Shown piece by piece: positions 22,791 through 34,639 of a stretch of 64,000 bases of DNA. Positions within the stretch are counted from its first letter, which is position 1; each line of letters begins with the position of its first letter. Below the pieces are notes generated by a model. It did no database searches. It was given only the letters and a program-made list of their open reading frames with translations, and had not been told where the DNA came from. Source of the DNA: Amaurobius ferox (taxonomy: Eukaryota; Arthropoda; Arachnida; Araneae; Amaurobiidae); assembly GCA_951213105.1 (NCBI GenBank), contig OX578145.1:9436691-9500690 (forward strand), given 5' to 3'. The position numbers and the translations under genes were made by a program.

Positions 22791-24409
22791 ATCCAATCAT
22801 CATTCCAGTGAAATCCGGGTTGGCAAAAGATTTGGCGACGAATTGAAAAATAATGTTAAATGCCGGTTTTCCTAAAATTGAAAGGCAATTTAACATGGAC
22901 ACTTATTAGGTTTAAATGCCTCGGCATTTTACAAAGACGCTCCGAAATATTTGAGACGCAATTGGGAAATTTTACAAGCGACATTTAAACCAAATAGTTT
23001 GAATTTTGTCCGCACGTTCAATTTGCAAGAAAAGGCTAGATTGGAATACAAAGGGGTCTATGTCGGGATTAAACGGCAATCTATCTGCTCGTACCTTTTG
23101 CACCGATTCCATGAGGGGTGGTCTCTTAGGAGGCGGGCGGCAAGATTAAAAGCTACTTCATTTTTAGACATCTAGGTGGCATCAGTGGGTCCATTACCTG
23201 CGACCTTATTGTGGCTCCAGATGAAATAGACAGGCGACAGATGACCAGGCGCCGAGGTCTTCCGAAGTCACAAGTAGGTGTCTGTACAGACAGATGCTCA
23301 AGAGGACAGTTGCTTTAAATTTAAGAAAATGTGTTGAGAGGGAGGGGTAATATGCATGTATGGTATGAAGGACAGTTACACAAAATTAAATTTTACGGCA
23401 ATATGTCGACATTATCTGCATTTAAATGAAACAATCGAAAATAAAATGACACATATTATCCATATCTGGCATTAAATTTAATCGCATATTTCATTACATC
23501 ATCTTAAGCATCTTTCATTATCACATTTTAGACTTTTTTTATTAAATTTAAATAACATTTAAATGTAGAAGCAGTGCACACATTCTTCCTTAAATGTAAT
23601 GTTAGGGACACGACAACAACAACAACAACATTTAAATGTAATGAAAGCATTTACAATTAGAAATATTTAAAACATATAAAAAATCCAAATGTAATTTAAA
23701 ATATAATTTGCAATTCATTAATTATCCTAAATGTACAAATTTTGGATGTTTGAATGCTTGCATTATGTTTTAAATAACGCAAACATTCAAAGCATTCCCG
23801 TTCAATAATTTAAAATTATTTAAAATAATAAATAAATACTTCAAATTTAAAAATATTTTATAACGTAATAAAAATATTTAAATTTTTAAAAATGCTTTAA
23901 AATTTTAAATATATTTTAAATATATTTTAAAAGCTTTTTAATAGTTCAAAACTATTTTATCCATTCAAATATTTTAAGTCCATTTATTTACATATTAAGA
24001 CTTATTTTCAGATTTTAATAGTTCACTAGTCGAGTTTACTTAAACGAATTCGTTCACAACAGTTTCTTCGGCTATAAAAACTTTTGAGTGGATCCTTTAA
24101 TTCCAAAGTATATGTGCATATATGCAGTTTTTTTTTGGACGAATATAAAGTATTTATATTCTCCTATTCGTTGCAATTGAGCTTGACTATTTAGTTTTAG
24201 ATGCTACATACGCTTATAAAAATTCCTTTCAAGAAATAACTTTTTAAATTGAATATGGAACTTGCTCATTAATATATTTACGCACTTTATCTCATACGAT
24301 GCCTATTTACAAGATATCAACTAACCTATAGTGGACCTACAAACGGATATAGAGAGTTATAGCGGACAAAACAAACGGATATAGGACTTTGCTTTATCCA
24401 TCGACTCTG
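22791..24409. other. Unassigned; GC-richer patch then extremely AT-rich DNA
   Basis: At 22930-23300 the sequence is less AT-rich and has an open frame of 74 codons (22951-23175) without recognisable features. From 23400 to 24000 it becomes very AT-rich, dense in the word ATTTAAA, with a (CAA)n run at about 23611-23630. Confidence 0.4.
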
Positions 24410-25012
24410 GCTATAGAGCATGGGCACGAGCGTAAATAAACCGCCTGCGTAGTAGAATCCGCAGAAACATAAGGGCAGAAGAGCATTATTTTTACCATAG
24501 CGGGTCATGGTAAACTGACGATGATGACAAATAAAAATTGAAACTAAACCCATTAAACATCAAAATTTACCTTTGTACTAAAAATAAGTTATTTAGAATA
24601 CTTGAGTGACAATATATGTTTAAGATTTCATTTGCTAAAATGCACTTTAAGTGATATTTTACCGCAGTCACTAGCTAGTGTTCTGCTGATGTATACATTT
24701 ACTAGAAAATTCTACAGTGTATATGCAAGTGAAAAGAGAAAGGTACATAACGAATTTTCTTATAAAAACTCGCGTATATATTTTATTGAAAGTGAATATT
24801 TTATTTTTCGATAAATCTAAAATATCATCCAAGAAGATAAATTTAGATATATTCTACTAAAATTGGAAGTTAAGCGATTGTAGATTTCTAAAGTAGCCGT
24901 TTTTAATGCAGAAATGATGAAAAATTCCGTACTGCTAAGCATGCTAGTATTTTGTTTTAAAAACGTAAAGGCAAAATTCTTCGTGTGACGTCACGTGCCC
25001 ATGCTCTATAGC
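24410..25012. mobile_element. 603-bp candidate inverted-repeat element
   Basis: A perfect 19-bp inverted repeat, GCTATAGAGCATGGGCACG, bounds the segment at 24410-24428 and 24994-25012. No clear target duplication is visible and no transposase is encoded. It could be a MITE or simply a pair of inverted sites. A TGACGTCACGTG sequence (CRE overlapping an E-box) lies directly inside the right repeat. Confidence 0.5.
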
Positions 25013-25280
25013 TAACTCCAACTCTATCGCCTCCCAGTGCGTTGCAGACAAATTGCTCAGCGTTCGCGACCGATACCTGCCTTTGAAGGTGCCGCCCTCT
25101 TTAGCGCAGACCACCCCTTTTAGACCCTCGTGCTTCAGAAAGGTACCGGCTCGATTATCTTAGCCAGATATCCACTGTCCACTCTAAAGCCGTCCGACGG
25201 TCCATCTAGAAAGGTCTTACATGCCACAATTTCAGGCATGGATGATCTGAGGGTGCCCGGGGTATTAGAAGGGGGTGGTC

Positions 25281-25287
25281 TATAAAA
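25281..25287 (+). promoter_or_regulatory. Candidate TATA box
   Basis: TATAAAA occurs in a locally GC-richer region (25.0-25.45 kb), upstream of a short ATG-initiated frame that ends at a possible donor. A single TATAAAA in AT-rich DNA is weak evidence by itself. Confidence 0.2.
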
Positions 25288-25457
25288 ACCGTGGAATGTT
25301 GAGTGCCGCCGCGGGATTTTTTCATTGTAATGTGTGAGAAACGAAAGAGGTTATGTCGAATTGGTGGAGCGTGTGCGTAGTGATGTCTAGCTTTTTGCGA
25401 TGAAAGAGCTATGGGAAAAGCGTATCCGATAATGGAAACCAAAGTGGAAAGTAAAAA

Positions 25458-25545
25458 ATGCGAAAAGCTGCAAAAATAGATCGAATCCTGGTGTTGCTGG
25501 GAGTATATTGTAAACAGAAACCAACTGCATCGACAGTCGAAAGAG
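25458..25545 (+). other. Weak first-coding-exon candidate
   Basis: ATG at 25458 opens 29 codons with a mixed, protein-like composition (basic start, then an ILVLLGVYC stretch), reaching GAAAGAG followed by GTATAG, a tolerable splice donor. An in-frame stop lies just before the ATG. No downstream exon was found. Confidence 0.15.
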
Positions 25546-27042
25546 GTATAGGCAAGTATTAAATTATCCTTAAATCAATCTCTTCGTAATTTAGCGTCCA
25601 GCTTTAAAATGTAAAAAGGGCAAACTGAAAAAGGCGCTTCTAGAAAAGAATAAAATGGGCTCTTTTAAATTGACATTCTAAGCAAAACCAGTTAACAAAC
25701 ATTGAAACCAGTCCATGGATGTTACTTTCTGCAATCGGAGAAGCTATCCTAGTTTTGGGAGTACCCACTTTAGGCGGGTTCTGAGAATATATAAATCAAC
25801 TAGAAACTACAAAAGCATACTCAGGAAATTAAAATAAAAAATTATTAAACTAAACAAAATATTTGAAATTTAAATGAGTAAATAAAAACGTGTAAAATTT
25901 TAAATATTTAAATGATATTAAAAATAAATTAATAACTACTATATGAGTTATCCTAAAACAGATAAGACGTGGCTATCATACTGGAAAAAGAATAGTATTG
26001 CTAGGCTTAAGTTGGTGTTAATTCAGAATAGATTATCAAGACTGAGCATCTATTCCAAATTAACCGAAACAAAGGCTTATTTTTGAATATGCTGATAGTT
26101 AGTTATTATGAGCACCATATGTTCAATCGATAAACATAATTAGAAAAATATGATTGAAAATCAAGAAATTACCAGGAACCAAGTGTAAGTAGTATCCTGA
26201 CAGAGTGAAACGGGTTGAGTTGTGTCCAAGAAGAATGGAATGAATGAGTGGACCGTGTTGACTGGAATGGTGACTCAAGGTAGAAAGTACTTCTAATGAA
26301 GCCTTAACCTGGGAGTAAGTGGCTTGAATAAACTGCCGTAATTAAGAAATGATAATAAACATGAATCAAATACAAAAAGGTTACAATAGTAATTCAATAT
26401 TAAATATTTGTGAACATTATTTTCCATTTTTTATTTTAAAACTTTTATTAATTTTCCATGTTGATAGATACACATAATTAAGAATAATTTGTGTGTAGGG
26501 GAGGGGGTGTTTTTTTTCTTTTTAGTAATTTAATTTAATGGTAGCAACCGTAGTTAAGAATTTTTCTTAAATTATATCGAGTGGTAGTTGATACACTGAG
26601 TTAATAATATTAATAAGTAATTGGGGAGGATATGCATTATCAGTTGCAGTATTTAATAATTCCATAAAATGTACTAAATTATATTTATCACCACAAATTT
26701 ATTTATTCTATGAGCCTAGTTTAACATGTTTCTAAAAACAGAAAACAACTTCTTAAAATTTTAGAAGCATTAAAATTAAGTCTACGAATTCTTTTATTAT
26801 ATAAATTTATTAATTTGTATAACTGTCTAGGAATTTAAATCTAGAAAGTTATTAAATCTAAAAGCAATCTTACAATTATTATATATTAAGCAACTATTAA
26901 GCAATATTAAAATGTTAGCAGTTGATTGTATTTGAATTCAGTCTAAAAAGCAAGGCGCATGTCAGCCCCCCCCCCCCCCCACACACACACAAAAAAAAAA
27001 AAACCTGTCTCAACTAGAGAAGTAACTTTTTATTTATTTATT

Positions 27043-27081
<39 letters not shown>

Positions 27082-27812
27082 CACATGATTTTACACTGGA
27101 CATTTTCACAGAAGGAAATATTTTATCTCTTAATCCTTATTTTTTTAAATACTTTCATTTCGAAATCCTGAAATTCAATGTAAATATATATTCTTATGAA
27201 TACATAATTTGATTTAATAAAACGTTAGCACTTCTCGTTTCTAATAAGTTACTTTCTCAAAAATCCGGTGATTTATTGTTTTGTTTCAGGTTTGTGTTAA
27301 GTTTTTGATACTAAAAGATTTAATTTAATATCTATTTAAGTATTTAAAGAACATTAAGTAATTTCTTAGATCTTATTAATATTACCTTTAATCAATTTTT
27401 AACATAGTTCAAATTATATGTAATTTTAACACAATATTGTAGTAAAAGCAAATTTCAAAAGAATGATATAACTCATTTATATAATTCGGTCAAGACTAAA
27501 AAATATTTTTTATGTACTTATCCCCTTTTTAAAAAATTTTCAAGTTTCGTTTGGGAATTGAATGCTAACTTACTTTTAAACTATTAAGAGTATTCGTATT
27601 TTCTCTATTGAAAAAAAAAAGTGGGGAGGGCGTTTTGCTGCGATAGAAACCCAAATAAATTATAACACATATTACTTACAGTTTAAGTTAAGTAAAACCA
27701 CATTGGAAGAGGTAAAATTTTTGGGATGAAATAGCTACATTTGATGACACTGTGGATTAAAATTATAACGTTTCGTTTAAAATCGCTGTCATTCCCATTA
27801 AATATAATTTAA
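25546..27812. other. AT-rich non-coding stretch with homopolymers
   Basis: No gene is recognised. At 26966-27079 a 15-C tract, (AC)5, an A run, TTTA repeats and a 35-T run follow one another. The frame through them at 26959-27171 is not a gene. Confidence 0.6.
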
Positions 27813-28314
27813 CAAAAAAAATCAATCATGCATAAAGCATTGATTATGAAACACTTTCCAACTGAAATGTAAAATGCGATACATTTAGCGGCGATATTTT
27901 TTTTTAATTATCACAGAACTACAATAATTTATTTTACTTGGAAACTTAAAACTGCATAAAAAAAAATGAACTTTATTCAAATGACTTCATCGAAATATAA
28001 ATCGTCTGGCTCTCTATGTAAAAGCAGTAAATATTTCATTCACACATTATTATTCAAACTCCAGAGTTAAATAATTTTACGTGAAAAAAATTCAGCCATT
28101 CAATTTTTTCACCCGGGTTCAATTCAAAACTAATTGGGAGATATTATCCATTTACATTCCCATATGTCCCACAAATCGTTTCAACAACATAATGAAATTT
28201 CATTTTTAATGAAAGTTATTTTTACGGCATTTATCGTGCGGATGAATGAACAGACAGACAGACAGAATGAACAAAGTCATAAACACTTTTCAACTATGTT
28301 GTTAAGTGTTAAAA
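27813..28314 (-). mobile_element. HINE copy 3, internally deleted
   Basis: Both ends of the family are present in reverse orientation: the 3' hairpin end near 27815-27870 and the 5' end with GACAGACAGACAGAATGAACAAAG and AAGTGTTAAAA at 28250-28314. About 800 bp of the middle is missing, with the break near 28095. Confidence 0.85.
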
Positions 28315-28945
28315 ATACAAACAATTTTGTCCAAACTGCTGCATGTGGGACAAAAATTTCGTTAGGTAGTTGAAAGTAAATATGTAATGGTACGAACCAG
28401 TTTCGGAAGTAGAATGAAAACAAAACCTAATATGTTTAGTCCAGTTATTATCAAACTGGTCGGGTTATTAACACTCGGCACATTGCTTCTCCGTGTGGGA
28501 GATTGCGGCTCAAGCACGTATCCAGAAAAAAATTCGACAGGGAGCCCATAATTTCTCGATGAAAATATAACATTATAGAAGCCAAAAGTAGACCCCCCCC
28601 CCCCCCCCGAATTTTTCGAACATTTTTTTTTCGAAAATTAACTATATAAAAACAGCGTTATGGATTAAATGCTTATTTAAATGGAATTTTTCTCTTTAGA
28701 AGCTAATGTCTTCATGTATAAGACGCTAATATGCACCGTTCACGCAATATTTTATCTTTTTCGACTTAAAATGACAAATATTCATAACAAATATACTATG
28801 ATTCATAACAGATACTATGGAAAAGGTAAATGTTTTGTAAATACTTTTATCTTAATACTATTTATCTTACTTTTATTCTAAATGAATGTAGAAATTATAA
28901 ACTATTATTTAGAAATTATCAGCAGACGTTCTCGACATATTAGAA
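28315..28945. other. Non-coding, with a 16-C tract
   Basis: C16 at 28593-28608. The 66-codon frame at 28681-28881 shows no recognised family. Confidence 0.5.
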
Positions 28946-29580
28946 ATGTTCCTTTTTTTTTCACATAGAGCGCTACATCTCTTAACAAATTGAGCAAATT
29001 GAATGAAATTTGGTATGATTTTTTAATCAACAAATATCAAAAGCAGAAGCCCATGTATTATCGATCGAGGAGGGAACTCACCTTTAATTTTATGAGTTTT
29101 TTTTTTTTTTTTTTTTTGAAAATCTGAAAAATGTTATAAAAACGAAATGGCTATTTATGCAACAAATCGTAACAATTTTAATTGTACTTTTTATTTAAAA
29201 ATGAAAGACAAAACTTGTACAGCGATAAGTTGCGCCGTTCTTGAGATATTGCCATTTTATTTAAATATAAAACTTGATAATGAAACTGTTACAGTTTTTA
29301 TCAAAAAAAAAATTATAAACATATAATAAATATAATTTTTTTTTTATCAAATCACCGAGTGTTCTGTAAGTTATTTTGATTAATAAATATAAACTATTTT
29401 AATATTTATCACGAGCCATCCTCGAGATATATTAAATTTTACTTTTCCGTAGGGAGCGCGATATCTTTCTAAATAGTTATGTGAATTAGATAATATGTAT
29501 GCTTATTTTAATAGGCAAAAATAATAAGCTTATTGGAGATCCTTTCTAGAATCAAAGGTTTTTCTCTAATCGCAATAATT
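28946..29580 (+). repeat. Dispersed repeat family D, copy 1
   Basis: Blocks GAATGAAATTTGGTATGATT, a T-run followed by GAAAATCTGAAAAATGTTATA, GAAATGGCTATTT, TCACGAGCCATCCTCGAGATAT and AGGGAGCGCGATATCT occur in the same order near 56050-57500 and, more decayed, near 59200-59440. The family encodes nothing I can see. Confidence 0.65.
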
Positions 29581-30943
29581 TTCTTTTAGATGTAATTTAG
29601 AGGAAGAAATCCAATAAGTCGATTTTGGAATCTATCACAAACTGCCTTCATACATTTTTAAATAATGCACGCATAAACGCATTCTTCATTTCGCGACATT
29701 TTTAATTGTATGCAGCGTGTTGAATGTGAACTTACTTTGAAGACATTTGATTAATTGTATTTAGGAAAATGTTGCCCCAGTAGGAACCCAAACATAATAA
29801 TAACGTATGCCACCTAACTATAAGATTTCATGAAAATCCAATGACCAGTTTTTGCTCTATGCCAGACACATTTATTTACACATACAAGCTAAAATCCTTC
29901 GATTTGTGTTCTAAAATATTCAAATCCATCAAAAATTCGATTTGGAATTTTGATTTCTTTAAAATATTTCCTTCCATACATATATGTGTGACAACTCTTG
30001 GTCTAGTGATTATACGAACCACAAGAGTGGATCATTCCGTGAGATGTTCGATTAATGATCGATTCGATTATGTTCGATTAATGTTCGATTAATGTTCGAT
30101 TCAATTATGTTCGTTTCTAAGCTCAAGTAGTATTTATAGACTGTTTATGAGCTTACTCATGTTTTTCGAGCATGTAACGTAAGTACAATGCAGTTTTACT
30201 TCGGAAAATCTTTCCTTGGCAATATGATTCTGTTATGCTCTTGTCTCGAAAAATCTCCAAGATTCTATATGCATTGTATACGGAGAGCAAAAACTGAAGA
30301 ATTCTCCAAAAAAATGAAAAATTTCAAAACTGAAAAAGTAAAATATCAAAACTAAAGATAGCACTTATTTTAACACAGCTTATTACCAAACGCAGCTGCC
30401 TTTTTCAGTGGAAATAAAATTAATGTTTTCTTAATTACTTTCCGTTAAACCCCCAAAATGCAATTTTTTTTTATCTTCAACGTCCAATGAAATCTATTGC
30501 ATTTACTTTAAATTTTGTTTGTTGAATCACTGCAGGTATTTTTGCATTGTAATTTCTGACTTTTTTTTTTTCGTTTCATGCTTTTTATTTTCTTTCTAAA
30601 GTAAAAAAAGAAAAAACGTTTTCGAACACATATTTAAAAATCATGGAGATTTCAGGAACATTTTTAATAATAACTTAAATTTTCAGAATTCCATTTTTAA
30701 AATATAAAATTAAAATTATTTTCTCTTGTTGTAAAAAAATGCAATAGTATGTAGAAGACATTGAAACCAGACACAATTTAAAACCAGGAATTCATTTTAG
30801 CTTTAGCTGAAAAAATATTTATTTTTGTTAGTTATTTTTTGCCTGAAAAATTGCTTCAACTTATTAGATATGAAAGGTTGATATAATGTAAATATTAATA
30901 TAAGATTGTCTATAAAATCAAAGACAACAATAACAAAAAAATA
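29581..30943. other. AT-rich non-coding stretch
   Basis: No gene is recognised. It includes the short tandem repeat listed separately at 30046-30113. Confidence 0.5.
30046..30113 (+). repeat. Short tandem repeat of GTTCGATTAAT-like units
   Basis: About five or six imperfect 11-13-bp copies with interspersed GATTCGATTAT variants. Confidence 0.85.
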
Positions 30944-31570
30944 GGTTTAAAAGTCTTTTATTAAAATCTCCATTTTACGTCGTACAAAATCACACGGCCA
31001 TAGCGTTTTTTGGCACTATTATGTCCTTCATCAGTGGCAAATTGAAAACAAGGTGCGAACATGTGCTTAAATATTGGTCATAACCGCCAGGCAAAATTTA
31101 CATATCAATCAATTTACATTTTTATATTTTTATGTACGAGGCATTTAAAATATTATTTAATTATAAAATACAAATTACAATAAAAGGAAAAGGTTCATAA
31201 ATGAAATGGTAACCCATAGGAATGTCGTCAAAAAACGAAATAAAGCAACTATTAAATTTTCAAAAAATCATATAAAAGTTTGACATGTAGTGAGTCGAGA
31301 ACGAGACGCCAAGCATAACTAAAGGTCTGAATGGGATCAAAATTACAAATTGACTCACTGTAAAGATAAATCAAAAATAATTCATAAAGTTATATATTAC
31401 GGGGGTTATTGCAGCTAATCAAAAGAAAAGTTTTATAAGGTTGAAAATTATCGTTAATAACATACTGGGCGAGAGCCGTGGACAGTTTACCATTTTTAAC
31501 ATCGCGAACATGTTCAGCTAAACGAATACCGATAGTACGCTTGTTGTACTAACAATGTAGAATTTAAAGT
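30944..31570 (-). mobile_element. Penelope-like element 3' part with GIY-YIG relic, copy d
   Basis: On the minus strand the segment runs from a decayed GIY-YIG endonuclease coding end (31392-31566) through an untranslated tail with a damaged hammerhead-like core to an AATAAAA-containing 3' end near 30950. The tail matches copy c at 18.73-18.95 kb. The reverse-transcriptase part was not recognised in the DNA upstream. Confidence 0.75.
31392..31566 (-). pseudogene. Relic of the Penelope GIY-YIG endonuclease domain
   Basis: Minus-strand translation gives KFYIV in one frame, then after a frame change RTIGIRLAEHVRDVKNG and STALAQYVIND, and then a short sequence to a stop near 31392. In Penelope-like elements the C-terminal GIY-YIG nuclease has a YIVGQT-type start followed by the catalytic Arg in a GIR.xEH block and a downstream histidine/asparagine-rich segment; this order fits well. 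It nicks target DNA during retrotransposition. A stop and a frameshift make this copy inactive. Assignment rests on motif recognition by eye. Confidence 0.7.
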
Positions 31571-33249
31571 TATTTTCGGGAGATAAAAGGAGACAACGTC
31601 TCCTTTTTGTTTCTTCACCTTCTTTATTACCCTGTAAAATTTTACAAAAAAACATCAATTCCGTTTTATACTTTTGACTATTTAGGCAGTTACGCTATAA
31701 CTCTTTGGGGACATTCAGTTCTCTGACCTAACCATACTGACATAGTTTAAATGCTATTTGTGATAAGTTCGACTCAGCAGCGACATAAAGTGAAGTGTGT
31801 TTTTAAAATTACAGAAGGCAATTTTTCTATCCAGTCAAACTGAGGTTATAAAAATGAAATGTACGCAGAACCGAAGAGAAACAGCTTACACGTTCCTTTT
31901 CAATACGAAATACATTCATACAAACTCGCAGCAGGATGGATGTCACAAAAAATAGCCATGCGAACTATAAATGGGCTGTTCCATATTTAAGATATCTGAA
32001 ATGGGCAGTACACGACTTTCGCTACATAATTCACTGATTTTATTTCCTTCACCTCAAAATAGTGATATGCTTTTAGTTATGTAATTTTTTTATTTAATTC
32101 GATTTGGAATATCATTACTATGCCAGCCATCTCATTAATCATCATACGTAAAGTTGCAAAATGGTCATATAACAATACTATTGGTAATGAATTAGCATCG
32201 CTTATATTTGAAATTGGGCGTTTTGGGTGATTTTTGGGTCAAATTGAATCACTTCAGGAAAAATCCACATCAAAATACAGTTAATATCTGGTAAAATAAA
32301 TTACAATTACTGTTTGTTTGGCATTAAATATGTATATTTGAAAATGCATAAATGCACTCGGCTGCTTTACAGTGGAGATGAAACGTCTGCGATTGGACCA
32401 AAAGTACCTACTGTCGAATTATAGTTCGCTATGAGGCAAAGAAAGAATAGATTTGATTTGTCAAAATGGCGAAAAATGGGATTTTAGACTTTGAAAATTT
32501 AATTATTTTTAAACTAATTCGAATTTTTAAAATCCCGACGACATGCACATTACGAGCTTATATGTAGTCAATTTCGCCGCTATCCGTCGCTCCAATTTAT
32601 CGAAACAGACGACGATGACAGACAGAAACACAAACATGTTTTGTAAGATGTCATGGTTAAAAACAAATCCTTTAAAAAAATTGTCCCAAACGATTGATTG
32701 CGTTTAAAATTATCCAGTATTCTCTGATTATAATCGTACCAAATTGCGTTCGAAAAGCTCCATTCATTTGAGAAATATTATGTACGCACGCATACCCCCC
32801 CCCCCCCCCTCCACATTACACACAAACATCCAGACCTCAAAAATGTTCGATTCTAGTTCTGGAATACTTAAAACATTAAAATTCAGCAAAAACTATAATT
32901 TGACTTTCTTTTTTACTCCGTCACATTGCTCTCCCCTATACATTTGACTATGTGTGGATACGATATGGAAAAAAACAACCCGCCTCTTTTTTGCGAAATG
33001 ACCCGCAAAAATGGGCCGTATCCACTCTAGCTGAAAAACTAATAGATCAAATTTCACAAAATTTGGTAGATAAGTCACTTGTGGGTTACCTTGGTCTGGT
33101 GCTGATTAGATTTTGGTACGATTCGGAAAAAAGTAACTTACCCTTTTTTTTTTTTTGCTAAATGTCCTGCAAAAATCGTCAAAATCTAAAATAAAAAACT
33201 ACATATGCTCAAATATATCAATTAAACGCTTGTTTTATACACAATCTTT
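31571..33249. other. Non-coding stretch
   Basis: No gene is recognised. It contains a 15-C tract at 32795-32809. A segment at 32540-32640 with CGCCGCTATCCGTCG and GACAGACAGAAAC resembles the ends of the dispersed repeats. A 69-codon frame at 32952-33161 is unassigned. Confidence 0.5.
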
Positions 33250-33634
33250 ACCAATGAAAATAATAAACATATTCCAAACAAACTGTACTCTATAATGCTA
33301 ATATAAAGGAATATCATGCTTGACGTTTTTCTAAAATCTGTATTACTTCTTTTCTTGTAATATTTTTAAATTCGTAAGCGTTTAAACTTATTTTATAATT
33401 TCAGTGTATATTTCTTGTATTATTTTAGCAAGTTCATTTACCATTTATATTTTATGCAAATTTGTTTTAAAATGGTCTCTCTATATATAAACATTCTATG
33501 CTTTTACCACTCATGTAGCCACTGATGAAGGTCGTATATACGTCCGAAAGCGCTCTGTCAGTTTTAACAATGTTTTGCACGTCTTTTAGGATGTTAAATA
33601 AAAGACCTTTCGTTTAAAAAAAAAAAAAAACGTT
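33250..33634 (+). mobile_element. Penelope-like 3' tail, copy a (with poly-A)
   Basis: This ends ATGTTAAATAAAAGACCTTT followed by CGTTT and 15 A residues (33616-33630), i.e. a polyadenylation-type signal and a poly-A tract, as expected for a reverse-transcribed insertion. It is the inverted partner of copy b and shares the hammerhead-like core and AATAAAAGAC end with copies c and d. Confidence 0.7.
33528..33561 (+). ncRNA. Hammerhead-ribozyme-like motif, copy a
   Basis: Order: GCCA, CTGATGA (33532-33538), A, stem II GGTCG/CGTCC with a TATATA loop and one U.U mismatch, GAAA (33546-33549), GCGCTC, then TGTC. Stem I GCCA/TGTC keeps three of four pairs. The stem III A-U and G-C pairs around a CG loop put C at the cleavage position. 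Confidence 0.55.
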
Positions 33635-34090
33635 TTGTCCTTGGTTTTAACTATTAGCATATTTTATAATTTAAAATAAAAACTGATATTACCATTTTTA
33701 AATAAATTGAAAATTATACCTGCTTTAATTTTTTATCACGTACAGAATTGAAGAGGGCCCCGTCCCCGTACGTTAATCAAGCTCTGTGGGCGACATCACA
33801 GAGAGTGTCCATGTAAAACGATCATGATCGCCATTGAGATCCTTATTACTATTGCATCATACATTAATATATAGTAGGGAGAACTTCATGATCACTCAAT
33901 GAGTTAGAATAAATGGCTACCTGCTATCATTTGGAAATCGGCAGTCCTATGGAAGTAGGTACAAGCTCTGTAGGTTTTATCTCATTCATGCTCTTAGTGA
34001 ATGAGTGCCCTCCGTATTGGAACAGATCAGAATACGTGCAAAGTCACTTCACAACAACAAAAAGTGTTAAAAATATAAAGAGCCTCGCTG
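33635..34090. other. Non-coding spacer
   Basis: Nothing beyond AT-rich DNA. The 78-codon frame at 33913-34149 overlaps the tRNA-like segment and is not a gene. Confidence 0.4.
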
Positions 34091-34158
34091 TCCCAACCGG
34101 GAATCGAGCCCTGGATCTCCGAACTGGCCAACCGACGCTCTACCGTTGAGCTACTGGG
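34091..34158 (-). repeat. tRNA-like SINE head, copy 1
   Basis: The minus strand reads as a tRNA-like body with a good A box (TAGCTCAACGG) and a B box variant (GGCTCGATTCC). The anticodon stem does not close properly, so this is a tRNA-derived SINE head rather than a working tRNA gene. Confidence 0.8.
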
Positions 34159-34199
34159 AAGAAATGCCAAGCTGTTATCGTCGAAGTGAACTCTGCAAA

Positions 34200-34600
34200 G
34201 GGAAATCGCCTTTTTAAGCCAAAATGTTTGAACATCCCTCTTCTAGAAATTGGTAAAATATAGTTTCATAAATTGACTCGCGCAAAGAGACTTAATATTT
34301 TAACAGACTCAATCACGCAGCTTCCTCGCCAGTCGTTTTTATTTACGCAGCGTATATTTTCCCTCGTCCAGATCCCAAATGACGACCCATAAAAATGGCC
34401 CTCTCTCCACTCGCCAGAAGACGAATCTTGGTCAGCCCCAGAATCCCAATGACATACAAAGCGTATAAACAATGGCTGCGGTCCTCGTAAAATCGGACGT
34501 TCGGGTGAAGGCAATGCTGCTAATGGATACCGAGCAAAATGACAAGACACTAAATTTGGAACTGTGGGCTTTCAGAAGAATAGCCAGAGTAGGAGAAAAA
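34200..34600. other. GC-richer unassigned segment between SINE pieces
   Basis: A 94-codon minus frame (34266-34550) lies here with a mixed composition but no domain I recognise. As this segment lies between SINE units it may be part of a longer composite repeat. Confidence 0.3.
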
Positions 34601-34639
34601 CGAGGAAACTAGAGAGGGCATTCGGGTTATAGGGAATGT

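Noticed and set aside
26959..27171. 70-codon frame with poly-Pro, poly-Lys and poly-Phe
   Set aside because: It runs straight through C15, A13 and T35 homopolymers.
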